Assembly: GCA_028707255.1 (NCBI GenBank)
Contig: JAQTUQ010000012.1
Location: forward strand, 1 to 46,213
Reading direction: 5' to 3'
From: Dehalococcoidales bacterium
GTDB lineage: Bacteria; Chloroflexota; Dehalococcoidia; Dehalococcoidales; UBA5627
DNA length: 46,213 nucleotides
The position numbers were made by a program, and so were the translations under genes. Of the stretch, positions 25,007 to 33,187 are shown piece by piece. A model generated the notes under the pieces. That model saw only the letters and a program-made list of their open reading frames with translations, ran no database searches and was not told where the DNA came from. Every line of letters starts with the position of its first letter. Positions within the stretch are counted from its first letter, which is position 1.

Positions 25007-25127
25007 TCGTTAAACCTCAAAAACATGTTAATTCTTTATTATAGCATTTATAAGTTTACATCTCTTGCCGATAATCAATTTGTATTATAATATTAGCTGT
25101 CCGATTGATTTCTTAAGGAAGGTGAAT

Positions 25128-25637
25128 ATGGAGTTTACAGAAGTTATTAAAAACAGATACAGCGTACGGGCTTACAAATCCGTTCCCATAGAAGATGAAA
25201 AACTGAACGAGGTTTTGGAAGCGGCGCGACTGGCTCCTACCGCCTGCAACCTGCAGCCCTTTCAGTTCATTGTTATTCATACCAAAGGCAAAGAAGAGGA
25301 TTTAAAGCACATCTGCAGGGTCCCATGGTTTTCACAAGCCCCTATTATCATCTGCGCTTGTGCTATAGAATCTGAGGGCTGGGTGCGCAAAGACGGTACC
25401 AATTATTCTTTTATCGACTTAGCCATTGCCGTCGACCACCTTATACTGGCAGCCACCAACCTGGGTTTGGGAACCTGCTGGGTCGGAGCATTCGATGTCA
25501 AAGCCGCCAGAGAGGTATTAAAAATTCCGGCTGGAGTGGAACCCCTGATTTTTATACCGCTCGGCTACTCCAATGACCAGGCGGGAGCGAAATACCGCAA
25601 ACCTATTGAGGAACTTGTAAGATATGAACAATATTGA
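25128..25637 (+). CDS. Nitroreductase-family flavoprotein
   Basis: A 169-aa FMN-binding oxidoreductase of the nitroreductase superfamily. The N-terminal NRYSVRAYKSVPIEDEKL and ARLAPTACNLQPFQFIVI segments bind FMN; FIDLAIAVDHLILAATNLGL and GLGTCWVGAFD form the core and dimer face; GYSNDQAGAKYRKPIEELV closes it. The start at 25128 is chosen for the site AAGGAAGGTGAAT and the family-typical MEFTEVIKNRYSVR; a frame to 25065 has no site. Electron acceptor unknown. Confidence 0.92.
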   Translation: MEFTEVIKNRYSVRAYKSVPIEDEKLNEVLEAARLAPTACNLQPFQFIVIHTKGKEEDLKHICRVPWFSQAPIIICACAIESEGWVRKDGTNYSFIDLAIAVDHLILAATNLGLGTCWVGAFDVKAAREVLKIPAGVEPLIFIPLGYSNDQAGAKYRKPIEELVRYEQY

Positions 25638-25681
25638 TGTTTAGCGTTGTGCCTTAATCAAGATAGAGGATGTTTACACAA

Positions 25682-25725
25682 TGGTCATCCTGAATCCAGA
25701 TAAGTCGAGATGAAACATCCGAGGC
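25682..25725. repeat. Decayed copy of the TCATCCTGAAT repeat
   Basis: GGTCATCCTGAATCCAGAT (25683-25701) matches the left end of the 125-bp element at 4625 (TGTCATCCTGAATTCG). The right half is eroded and no partner end is seen. Confidence 0.55.
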
Positions 25726-25754
25726 GTTTTAATAACGAATTACCACTTTGCAGT

Positions 25755-25880
25755 TCTCTCTCTTTAGCAAAGGGAGATTAAGAGGGATTTTGGCTATAAA
25801 TCCGTCTGCCATTTTATAAAGCAAAACCTATACATATCAGGTGCAAATCTCCCTCAATCCCTCTTTTCCAAAGAGGGAAA
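25755..25880. mobile_element. MITE-like element, 126 bp, long imperfect inverted repeats
   Basis: The arms at 25755-25791 and 25845-25880 are roughly 75% inverted matches; each arm carries its own mini-hairpin (CTCTTT...AAAGAG type) and then AGAGGGATTT or its complement. The 53-bp middle is AT-rich and non-coding. It fills most of the gap between the nitroreductase gene and nurA. No other gene is seen in 25638-25990. Confidence 0.72.
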
Positions 25881-25990
25881 TGACTACAGACCGGGCACAT
25901 AGGTAACATTTTTACTTATTTTTTAAACTTGAGTCGCCAATCTCAATAATCTATACTAAGGTATAATCCGATGATTTAAGAGGAGCGCAG

Positions 25991-27199
25991 ATGTCGCTGG
26001 ATTTAGACCGTATTGCCTCACAGGTAGAGAAGATGACCGACCACATCGATGCCGGCAATGAAGAGCGGCAAAAGCACCTGGCCAGAGCGATGTCGGTGCT
26101 CTGCGATAACTCCTTGAACATCGATGATTTAAAAAATAAAATCGTATCCGGAAAAATCAGCTGGATGCCTGCCGAACCGGTAGAAAACTTATCCAACCGT
26201 TATCGACCCGAGCAGCCTCCCGAAAATTTCGCAGTTGTTGCCACCGACGGTTCGCAGATAGATGTCGACCGCCACCACTCGACACGCTATTACCTTATCA
26301 ATATCGGCAGCGTTCACCTCGAATACGGTGACAGCGCCGATGCCCGGCTCGAAAGTGCTCCGCAATTGTATTTCGATAAAACAGACCTGGTTATGACATC
26401 CCCCGACGGCAGCAATCGCGAGGTTGCAATAGAAGGTACATTGCTTGGTATCAAGCGAGATATAGAAGAGTTCAAACACCTGGCACAAATGGCCGCCTCG
26501 CTCAAAGAAGAAATCCCTGCCCTGCTACTTGCCGACGGAACGCTGATTCGCTGGAATCTCATGAGCAAGGACATCCCCGAATTTATAGTGAGTGAATTTT
26601 TGGGAAAGGGCTTCTTGAAATGTCTCGATGACATTAAAGAAATCAGTGAGGGGAAAAACATTGCCCTGGCGAGCTATATCAGTTTCCCGCGCTCTTCGGA
26701 CGTTGTGGGAAGCATTCGCATCTCCATCTGCCCATACAATCCGGTAAACTGTGACAAATGCCGCCGGGATAATCCGAACGGAAATTACGCCTGCGGTGCG
26801 GTGGATGGAGTACAGGATAAAGACCTGTTTTTAACGCTTTTGGACAGTGGAGAGAGGTCGGGTATATTTATCAGCCGTTCTTCGATACAGGAGCGTTACG
26901 GGATTCACCGTATTTATTTTTATTATGTCAAGATAGAAGATGAAATCGCCCGCATAGAAATACCGGAATGGATTGCCCGGAACGATACTTTGTTAAATAT
27001 GTCGCATACTTTAATACTCGACCAGTGCCGCAGGGGGCAGGGCTACCCGGTTGCCCTGTCGGAAGCCCACGAACAGGCAGTGGTAACCGCAGCCGACCGC
27101 GAAAACCTGCAAAAACTGGTGGAAGCATCACTTTCCGAGAAGAATATGGAGATAAATACATCGGCAAAAAGTTTCAGCAAGAGGACAAGATGGATATAG
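25991..27199 (+). CDS. nurA: NurA-domain nuclease
   Basis: NurA is a 5'-3' nuclease (RNase H-like fold) that works with the HerA translocase in DNA-end processing. In this 402-aa protein the first acidic motif is VVATDGSQIDVDRH (Asp86), the second LLLADGTLIRW, and the C-terminal RGQGYPVALSEAHEQAVVT carries the conserved His. A coiled N-terminus (1-60) precedes the domain. The ATG follows AGGAG. Its stop overlaps the next gene by 10 bp. herA is 2.1 kb downstream on the same strand, with two envelope-type genes and a short peptide between, which is unusual for this pair. Confidence 0.9.
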   Translation: MSLDLDRIASQVEKMTDHIDAGNEERQKHLARAMSVLCDNSLNIDDLKNKIVSGKISWMPAEPVENLSNRYRPEQPPENFAVVATDGSQIDVDRHHSTRYYLINIGSVHLEYGDSADARLESAPQLYFDKTDLVMTSPDGSNREVAIEGTLLGIKRDIEEFKHLAQMAASLKEEIPALLLADGTLIRWNLMSKDIPEFIVSEFLGKGFLKCLDDIKEISEGKNIALASYISFPRSSDVVGSIRISICPYNPVNCDKCRRDNPNGNYACGAVDGVQDKDLFLTLLDSGERSGIFISRSSIQERYGIHRIYFYYVKIEDEIARIEIPEWIARNDTLLNMSHTLILDQCRRGQGYPVALSEAHEQAVVTAADRENLQKLVEASLSEKNMEINTSAKSFSKRTRWI

Positions 27200-27588
27200 A
27201 AAATAACAGCGATGACAAAAAATCTGCCGGCAAGAGTAAAACTGGGGGCATACTGATTCGCATCGGCAGAACCATTGCATTCATTGCCGCGGTCTTTTTG
27301 ATTGTTATGCTTTTAAGCGAAGGGGCGCTCAGGGGCATTACGACATCCGATACAGCGGGAATACTGCTTATCGTATTCGCCGTTATCGCCCTTGCCGCAT
27401 ATGTTCTTTCGATTTGGAGGGTAAACTACGCCGGCATACTGCTCATCATTGTCTCCCTGGCATTTGCCGTACACTCTTTTTATTATCTTAATAACGGACA
27501 GATTACCGCCTGGTTATTGACAGGACTGCCGCACCTTATCGCCGGAGGATTGCTGCTTTTCGGCTGGCGGATGAAGAAAACCGTATAG
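27190..27588 (+). CDS. Small membrane protein overlapping nurA
   Basis: A 132-aa protein with a charged N-terminus (1-22) and four likely helices (about 30-48, 57-74, 80-100, 107-125). The start at 27190 lies inside the end of nurA, with AAGAGGA just upstream; a longer frame would overlap nurA by more than 200 bp and is not credible. I do not recognise a family. The overlap suggests translational coupling to nurA, but a functional link is not shown. Confidence 0.75.
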   Translation: MDIENNSDDKKSAGKSKTGGILIRIGRTIAFIAAVFLIVMLLSEGALRGITTSDTAGILLIVFAVIALAAYVLSIWRVNYAGILLIIVSLAFAVHSFYYLNNGQITAWLLTGLPHLIAGGLLLFGWRMKKTV

Positions 27589-27662
27589 AAGTATTTTTAT
27601 ATTCGTTAATTTATGCGCAGACTTCCTTATCGGATTCGAAAACGTTAGAATATTGGTACGCT

Positions 27663-28484
27663 ATGAAAAAACTATTATTATCGATAATTATCAGCCTGGT
27701 ACTGCTCTTCACATCCTGTGACCTTCTGTTCGGACAGAAAGAAGGATATTTATACTCGGAGAGCGGGGCGGTCATAGTCGGCGGCGATAACGAACCCATC
27801 CAACTGATAAACAACGAGGACGCAGTCAATCCCACGTACGACGAACTGGTAATTTTTATATATACCGATGACACCAATACCCTGCCCTATGTCAAGGACG
27901 GCCCCGAAGCCTTCGTCTGCAGCGATTTTGCCGAAAGGCTGCACAACAACGCCGAAGTTGCCGGTATAAAGGCCGGATGGGTCAGCATTGATTATGCCGA
28001 CGGCAGCGTCGGCCATGCCGCCAATGTCTTCGAGACGAGCGATATGGGGCTGGTGTTTATCGACTGCACCGGCGGACTGATAAAGACATGGGATGGTGAA
28101 AGTTATGTTTACGAAAGTGACGTAGACCCCTCTCCCGACCCGGATAAATGGGATACCGTAGCTTATCTGGTTATCGGTGAAGTCTACGGGCATATTGCCA
28201 TAGATGAAGCGGAATCTCTTGATTATGCCTTTTTCGAAGACTATATCGAAAGCTGGGAGAACTATAGAACACTTCTTTCAGAGTATAACGATGAAGTACG
28301 TCGATATAACAATGCTCTAAAGGGAAAAACATTCATCATAGGTTCGGAAGAATACGAAAACATGAAAGCATGGGAAGCGGAGATTATAGCGATGGGGCAG
28401 ATGATTGACGATTTGGAAAAAGAGCTGGGGGATTATTATTATCTGCCGTCCGGCGTGGTTTCCGATTACACGATATACTGGTGA
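27663..28484 (+). CDS. Lipoprotein with transglutaminase-like Cys-His-Asp core
   Basis: A 273-aa lipoprotein: hydrophobic 4-16, lipobox FTSC (Cys19). Residues 80-140 resemble the core of transglutaminase-like proteins: FVCSDFAERLHNNAEVAGIK (candidate nucleophile Cys86), VGHAANVFE (His118) and VFIDCTGG (Asp134). The C-terminal 90 residues form an acidic, likely coiled-coil region rich in Tyr. It would face outwards from the membrane; a peptidase or cross-linking activity is possible but unproven. It sits between nurA and herA on the same strand, 74 bp after the membrane gene. Confidence 0.72.
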   Translation: MKKLLLSIIISLVLLFTSCDLLFGQKEGYLYSESGAVIVGGDNEPIQLINNEDAVNPTYDELVIFIYTDDTNTLPYVKDGPEAFVCSDFAERLHNNAEVAGIKAGWVSIDYADGSVGHAANVFETSDMGLVFIDCTGGLIKTWDGESYVYESDVDPSPDPDKWDTVAYLVIGEVYGHIAIDEAESLDYAFFEDYIESWENYRTLLSEYNDEVRRYNNALKGKTFIIGSEEYENMKAWEAEIIAMGQMIDDLEKELGDYYYLPSGVVSDYTIYW

Positions 28485-28601
28485 TAAACAGGCATTATCA
28501 TTGGCGGCATTAATTATTCCGAATATACTTGGCATTACCTGCCTCATTAGTAATATAATATATGAAATCTTATCAACTCATCGAATAAAGGAGAGTAAAA
28601 T

Positions 28602-28694
28602 ATGCCTATCTGGTTTCTCATCGCACTGCTTGTCGAGTTTGTCTGGTTTCTGTTGGAAAGCAAATGGATGACCGTCAGACTGCCCAGGATATAA
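28602..28694 (+). CDS. 30-residue single-helix membrane peptide
   Basis: ATG at 28602 preceded by AAAGGAGAG with a five-base spacing, a better ribosome site than most in this window. The product begins MPIWFLIALLVEFVWFLLES: one membrane helix followed by a basic tail ending in RLPRI. It lies 18 bp before the HAS-barrel gene. Short peptides of this sort often associate with a larger membrane protein, but nothing identifies the partner here. Confidence 0.6.
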   Translation: MPIWFLIALLVEFVWFLLESKWMTVRLPRI

Positions 28695-28712
28695 GCTAAA
28701 AAGGTATTTTTC

Positions 28713-29312
28713 GTGGACACAGAAGAAATACAAAGAGTCGGAGAGGTAATCCGCTCGGCAACGTCAGGTTTTACCGCCCAGTGCTATGAGCTCGACCGTT
28801 TTCCACATCTGGGCGGTCTGGTAAAAACCAAAAACATCGGTGCCCAAATCTACGGCATCGTGTTCAATGCGACCACCGGCGGAATCGACCCGGGCAGAAA
28901 GCCACTGGCAAGAGGGAAAGATGAAGTCAGCGAGGAAGCGCTTTATAAATCCAGCCCCCAGATTTCAAAACTTTTAAAAAGCGAATTCGAGGCGCTGGTA
29001 GTCGGATACAAAGAAGATAACAAGGTCTTCCAATATCTGCCCCCCCAACCGGCACCAATTCATAGTTTCGTCTATCTCTGCCCCACACAGGAAGTAATAG
29101 AGTTCAGCCGTTCTTTCGAATTTCTGTATACCCTATTGAACAGCGCCGTTACCCTGCCGCATGAAGAACTGATTGCCGCCGTCCTGCGCAATATGAGCCT
29201 GGTGCAGGAGGATAAGCACGCTTTCCTGGTATCGGCAGGCAAGCACCTTGCAACTATCCTTAGCGGCGATTTCAACCGGCTCAGAACCATCCTCGAAAGG
29301 ATAAGGCAATGA
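28713..29312 (+). CDS. HAS-barrel domain protein, HerA partner
   Basis: A 199-aa protein from a GTG start (AAGG eight bases upstream). VGEVIRSATSGFTAQCYEL followed by LGGLVKTKNIGAQIYGIV is an N-terminal HAS (HerA/ATP-synthase) barrel. ATTGGIDPGRKPLARGKDEV and IHSFVYLC match, from memory, conserved segments of cyanobacterial proteins encoded next to HerA. The stop overlaps the herA start (ATGA), so the two are translationally coupled and probably interact. A separate barrel protein beside a HerA that already has its own barrel suggests an accessory or adaptor role. Confidence 0.75.
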   Translation: MDTEEIQRVGEVIRSATSGFTAQCYELDRFPHLGGLVKTKNIGAQIYGIVFNATTGGIDPGRKPLARGKDEVSEEALYKSSPQISKLLKSEFEALVVGYKEDNKVFQYLPPQPAPIHSFVYLCPTQEVIEFSRSFEFLYTLLNSAVTLPHEELIAAVLRNMSLVQEDKHAFLVSAGKHLATILSGDFNRLRTILERIRQ

Positions 29313-30919
29313 CCGCAGAAAATAAGAGAATGGGCATCGTCGTCTCCGGTTCTTCCAATAAAGGCGTTGAAGTGCGGCTTGACGCTGATACCTCGGTAGA
29401 AGATATGGTGGTCGGGCGTTATGTAACCATAGAAGGACAGAAACGCCGCTTTTTCGGTATGATAACCGAGGTGCTGCTGGGAGTGACCGATTTAAACCTG
29501 ACCCAGACGCCGCCTGATACCAACGACCCCTTTATCGCCGAGGTTCTTGCGGGAACCGGAACCTTCGGCACCCTACAGGTGATGCCCTACCTGACCATCG
29601 GCGGAGATATTGACAGCGCGGTGGAAGGGCCGCAACCGGTTAAGACCGTTCCCAGCCATTATTCGGCGGTGAAACTGGCTGATGACCGGGATATAGAACT
29701 TGTTTTCGGGAAAGAGGACAAGGAAAGATTCTGGATAGGTAATCCGCTGGACATGGAAACCAAGCTCTGCCTCAATCTTCCCGAACTGGTTAAACGCTCC
29801 AACGGCATCTTCGGCAAAAGCGGCACCGGCAAGACATTTTTGACAAGAATGCTGCTGATTGGCATGCTGCAAAAAAGCGCCTGCGTCAATTTGGTTTTCG
29901 ATATGCACAGCGAATACGGCTGGGCAGGCACCAGTGAAAAGGGGCGCAGTGTCAAGGCGTTAAAACAGTTGTTCCCTTCTAAGGTAGCTGTTTTTACACT
30001 CGATGAGGAAAACTCGCGTAACCGCGGCGTCAGCACCGATTTCGTAGTTAAAATCGGCTATAACGAAATCGAACCGGAGGATATGTCGCTGCTGCGGCAG
30101 ACACTCAACCTGACCGACGCGGCTGTCGAGGCCATCTACCAGATGCGCCGCAAGTTCGGTAACGAGTGGTTCATACGCACATCGGAGCTCGATGACTCGG
30201 AGGAGACCAAGAAGCTTCTAAACCGCTTAAACATACATGAAAGCACCTTCCAGAACCTGCAAAGAGGATTGAATACCATCAAGAGACTGCCTTTTATACA
30301 GCAAAAAACGGAGCAAAATGCCGTTCACAGGGTTATAGAGTACCTCAACCGCGGCATGAATGTAGTTTTGGAGTTCGGCAGGTATACCGATATTACCGCC
30401 TATATACTGGTTGCCAATTTGCTGACGCGCCGTATTTATTCCCAGTACCGCGATAAAACTGAGAAAGCGATGAGCGGCGCAGGCGAATCCCCTGTTCCCC
30501 TGGTAATTACTATCGAGGAAGCTCACAAGTTCCTCAATCACGATATTGCCGAGAAGACCATTTTCGGGACGATTGCCCGCGAGATGAGAAAATACAATGT
30601 TACATTACTGGTTATCGACCAGCGCCCCAGCGGCATCGATGAGGAAATCATGTCGCAGATGGGCACCAAAATCAGCTGCCTTTTAGATAATGAGCGCGAT
30701 ATGGACAGCGTATTATCGGGAGTATCGGGTAAAAGCGAATTGAAATCGGTGCTGGCAAAGCTTTCCGCCAAGCAGCAGGCTCTCATCTTCGGGCACGCTG
30801 TTCCCATGCCGGTGGCTTTCCAGCCGCGTGAATACGGCAGCGCAGAATCATACAAAAGTTTTTCGGATACGGTAAACGATTCAGAGCAGGCTAAAAAAGA
30901 TATCGAAGACCTGTGGTAA
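29309..30919 (+). CDS. herA: HerA-type hexameric DNA-translocating ATPase
   Basis: HerA is a ring ATPase of the FtsK/HerA class that moves double-stranded DNA to NurA. The 536-aa protein has an N-terminal HAS barrel (about 5-110), Walker A GKSGTGKT (169-176), Walker B VPLVITIEEAH (396-406, with Glu403/Glu404) and a later arginine-rich segment (LLVIDQRPSGIDEEIMSQMG). The helical insert 260-345 is typical. Its start overlaps the HAS-barrel gene by 4 bp and a patatin gene follows after 19 bp. Repair function is known for archaeal HerA-NurA; some bacterial HerA proteins act in phage defence, so the role here is open. Confidence 0.93.
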   Translation: MTAENKRMGIVVSGSSNKGVEVRLDADTSVEDMVVGRYVTIEGQKRRFFGMITEVLLGVTDLNLTQTPPDTNDPFIAEVLAGTGTFGTLQVMPYLTIGGDIDSAVEGPQPVKTVPSHYSAVKLADDRDIELVFGKEDKERFWIGNPLDMETKLCLNLPELVKRSNGIFGKSGTGKTFLTRMLLIGMLQKSACVNLVFDMHSEYGWAGTSEKGRSVKALKQLFPSKVAVFTLDEENSRNRGVSTDFVVKIGYNEIEPEDMSLLRQTLNLTDAAVEAIYQMRRKFGNEWFIRTSELDDSEETKKLLNRLNIHESTFQNLQRGLNTIKRLPFIQQKTEQNAVHRVIEYLNRGMNVVLEFGRYTDITAYILVANLLTRRIYSQYRDKTEKAMSGAGESPVPLVITIEEAHKFLNHDIAEKTIFGTIAREMRKYNVTLLVIDQRPSGIDEEIMSQMGTKISCLLDNERDMDSVLSGVSGKSELKSVLAKLSAKQQALIFGHAVPMPVAFQPREYGSAESYKSFSDTVNDSEQAKKDIEDLW

Positions 30920-30938
30920 AAAGCGCGGGGTTTAATCT

Positions 30939-31769
30939 ATGAGCAGGAAAAAAGTAGGCATTGCGCTGGGAGGAGGAGCAGCGCGGGGACTCGCTCACAT
31001 CGGGGTACTGGAAATACTCGAGAAAGAACATATCCCCATCGATATGATTGCCGGCACCAGCGCCGGCGCCATTGTGGGCGCCCTTTTCGCCACTGGAAAA
31101 AGCGCTGCCGAAATCAAAAAAGAAGTACTGGAAATAGACCTGATGAAAAGATGGCAGCTAATCGATATCGCACTGCCAAAAACCGGCTTCATCGGCGGGA
31201 AAAAGTTAATCGAGCTTTTAAAAAGCTATATCGGAGATGTCGATTTCTCGGATTTAAAAATACCTTTTGCCTGCACCTCCACCGATATCATGAGCGGTGA
31301 AGAAGTCATCATAAATAAAGGCTCGTTACTGGAAGGAGTCAGAGCCAGCATTTCCGTTCCTATAGCCTTTTCCGCCTGCGAACATAAAGGCAGATTTCTG
31401 GTTGACGGCGGAGTTGTCGACCAGGTTCCAGTAGATGTCGTAAAGAACATGGGAGCCGATATCGTTATTGCCGTCAACGTCTCGCCGCGCATGCCCAATA
31501 TAGGACAGCGTATCTATATCGACGAAGCCAAACTGGATGCAGACTCCGTATTAAAAGACCCCAACATATTTACCGTCATCATGAAGTTCATCAACATAAT
31601 CAACTCTCAATCGACCGACAACAGTCTCAGAAAAGCGGATGTGGTAATTGAGCCGCGCCTTGCCGGCATCAGTTTCACCGATTTCAAAAAAGCAGATAAA
31701 TGTATCCTCGAAGGCGAATTTGCCGGTATCGACGCCCTGCTGGATATAAAAAGGCTATTGGCCGGCTAG
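30939..31769 (+). CDS. Patatin-like phospholipase (RssA type)
   Basis: A 276-aa lipid acyl hydrolase with the full patatin set: oxyanion loop GGGAARGLAH (11-20), nucleophile GTSAG (Ser41) and the dyad Asp in DGG (Asp156). No signal peptide is present, so it is cytoplasmic or membrane-peripheral. It begins 19 bp after herA, so co-transcription is likely. RssA-type proteins are common housekeeping genes, but patatins are also effectors in some anti-phage systems; adjacency alone cannot separate these. Confidence 0.9.
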   Translation: MSRKKVGIALGGGAARGLAHIGVLEILEKEHIPIDMIAGTSAGAIVGALFATGKSAAEIKKEVLEIDLMKRWQLIDIALPKTGFIGGKKLIELLKSYIGDVDFSDLKIPFACTSTDIMSGEEVIINKGSLLEGVRASISVPIAFSACEHKGRFLVDGGVVDQVPVDVVKNMGADIVIAVNVSPRMPNIGQRIYIDEAKLDADSVLKDPNIFTVIMKFINIINSQSTDNSLRKADVVIEPRLAGISFTDFKKADKCILEGEFAGIDALLDIKRLLAG

Positions 31770-31856
31770 AAGCTGATATTTCTAACGCATTTTAAGCAAT
31801 ACAGGTTACTGCATCTTTATCCCTTCGACAGTGTCAAGATAAATGGGACAAAATAG

Positions 31857-31891
31857 CCGCTCGTGGTGAGCTTGTCGAATCCATAGCGGCG
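31857..31891. repeat. Short interspersed palindromic repeat
   Basis: CCGCTCGTGGTGAGCTTGTC continues to ATAGCGGCG at 31891, the same family as 1081-1115, 7208-7241 and 43176-43212. A worn CCCTTCGACA motif is at 31821-31830. The gap 31770-31997 contains no gene. Confidence 0.7.
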
Positions 31892-31997
31892 TTGACTTGT
31901 TGTTTATTAATGCCATGACTGATAACATCATCCATCTTAAATTGCTAAAAAACCTCTTTCATTGATATAATAATGTGTTAATAACAAGCCGTAACAG

Positions 31998-32070
31998 GGG
32001 CCCGTAGTTCAGTTGGGAGAACGCCTGATTTGCATTCAGGAGGTAAGGGGTTCGAACCCCCTCGGGTCCA
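31998..32070 (+). tRNA. tRNA-Ala (anticodon UGC)
   Basis: A full cloverleaf: acceptor GGGCCCG / CGGGTCC (one G-U pair), D stem GTTC/GAAC, anticodon stem CCTGA/TCAGG with loop TTTGCAT (anticodon TGC), T stem AGGGG/CCCCT with loop TTCGAAC, discriminator A. The 3' CCA is not encoded. Confidence 0.97.
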
Positions 32071-32083
32071 CTTAGGGTATATC

Positions 32084-32425
32084 TTGAAAGTTTGTATAAT
32101 AGATGATACTGCGTTTTTATTAGAAATGAACAATGATTGCTATATTCAGCTTTTTAGGAATAGTAATAAAAGTAATGGTAAATTACATATAGAAACGACA
32201 CCCTCTGTCGAATGTCTTGCAGCGACATATATAAAAAATAGAAAGTATCTTGATATTTTGGTTTCTGTTGATATAAAAGAGACAATAGCTTCCCAATATT
32301 CAAGGCTGTATACACAATTAGCAGGAGAGAATATTGTTTGGAATTATGACGAAATTTGTGGAACTTGTAAAAAAACACTACTAAAAAATATAAAATTAGG
32401 CCTTTGGCCATATAAAGAAAAATAA
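32084..32425 (+). CDS. Hypothetical AT-rich ORF directly after tRNA-Ala
   Basis: The frame is open from inside the tRNA to 32425. A start inside the tRNA is not credible; the nearest choices are TTG at 32084 (113 aa) or ATG at 32126 (99 aa), neither with a good ribosome site. The product contains a CGTCKKTLLK segment and many Ile, Asn and Lys residues, unlike its neighbours. AT-rich single ORFs right behind a tRNA are often relics of integrated elements; no integrase or repeated tRNA end is visible. It may be non-coding. Confidence 0.4.
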   Translation: MKVCIIDDTAFLLEMNNDCYIQLFRNSNKSNGKLHIETTPSVECLAATYIKNRKYLDILVSVDIKETIASQYSRLYTQLAGENIVWNYDEICGTCKKTLLKNIKLGLWPYKEK

Positions 32426-32640
32426 GAATCGTAATAATAATTTAGTTCTTAATCTATTGACTCCTTATCTTCACCAAATCTCATCACCGGCAGAGCTTAT
32501 ATTTTTTCCCCTTCAAGTTGGCCTCCCTACCATTTATCAAACTACTGGGAATGGAAATTTTTATCATAATCCTTTTTGACTATCCGGACTTTTATCGTGT
32601 AGAATAATGGCGTTCACTTACCGGTCAGAAAGGAGAGCAA

Positions 32641-33105
32641 ATGTATCACAAAATTTTAGTCCCGCTGGACGGTTCCAAGCTGGCAGAGTGTGTGCTTCCT
32701 CACGTTGAATCGATTGCCAAAGGGTGTGGTGCAGACGAGGTTATTTTTTTCCGCGTGTGGGAACCTCTCCAGGTATGGAGTGGTGAGAATACCTTTAAGA
32801 GCGATGCGGAAGTCTCTCAGTGGAATGCTGACAAAAAGGCTGAGGCAGAGAATTATCTCAAGACGCTGGTCGCAAAAACCAAGTATGACGGGATACAAAT
32901 CAGCAGTGATATTATGAGCGGCAGACCGGCACAAACCATCACCGAATATGCTACAAAAAATAAAGTTGATATGATAATAATTGCCAACCATGGCTGCTCA
33001 GGTCCATCTCAAATGTTTACCGGAAATGTAGCCAGCCGGCTTATTCAAAATCCTAAAGCCCCGATATTGATGGTCAACACACCTGATGTTTTTATGGGTG
33101 TTTAG
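32641..33105 (+). CDS. Universal stress protein (UspA family)
   Basis: A 154-aa single-domain USP. The start MYHKILVPLDGSKLAECVLP is family-typical; the ATP-binding motif GxxG-9x-GS/T is represented by NHGCSGPSQMFTGNVASRLI near the end, followed by PILMVN. It would bind ATP and help in stress survival. AAAGGAGAG lies five bases before the ATG. It stands alone between the tRNA-linked ORF and the long non-coding stretch at 33.1-33.7 kb. Confidence 0.92.
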   Translation: MYHKILVPLDGSKLAECVLPHVESIAKGCGADEVIFFRVWEPLQVWSGENTFKSDAEVSQWNADKKAEAENYLKTLVAKTKYDGIQISSDIMSGRPAQTITEYATKNKVDMIIIANHGCSGPSQMFTGNVASRLIQNPKAPILMVNTPDVFMGV

Positions 33106-33187
33106 AAGTTTCTTAAAACTGCTAAAAAGGTAATTTTAATTTGATAACCAGTCGATTAGCTATAAATTAGCTAATTAATACATTTAT

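Noticed and set aside
26968-27189. Longer start for the membrane gene after nurA
   Set aside because: It would overlap nurA by more than 200 bp; the ATG at 27190 has a proper ribosome site and begins a normal membrane protein.
32030-32083. Start of the tRNA-adjacent ORF inside the tRNA gene
   Set aside because: The ATG is the anticodon-loop region of tRNA-Ala; a protein start there is not plausible.
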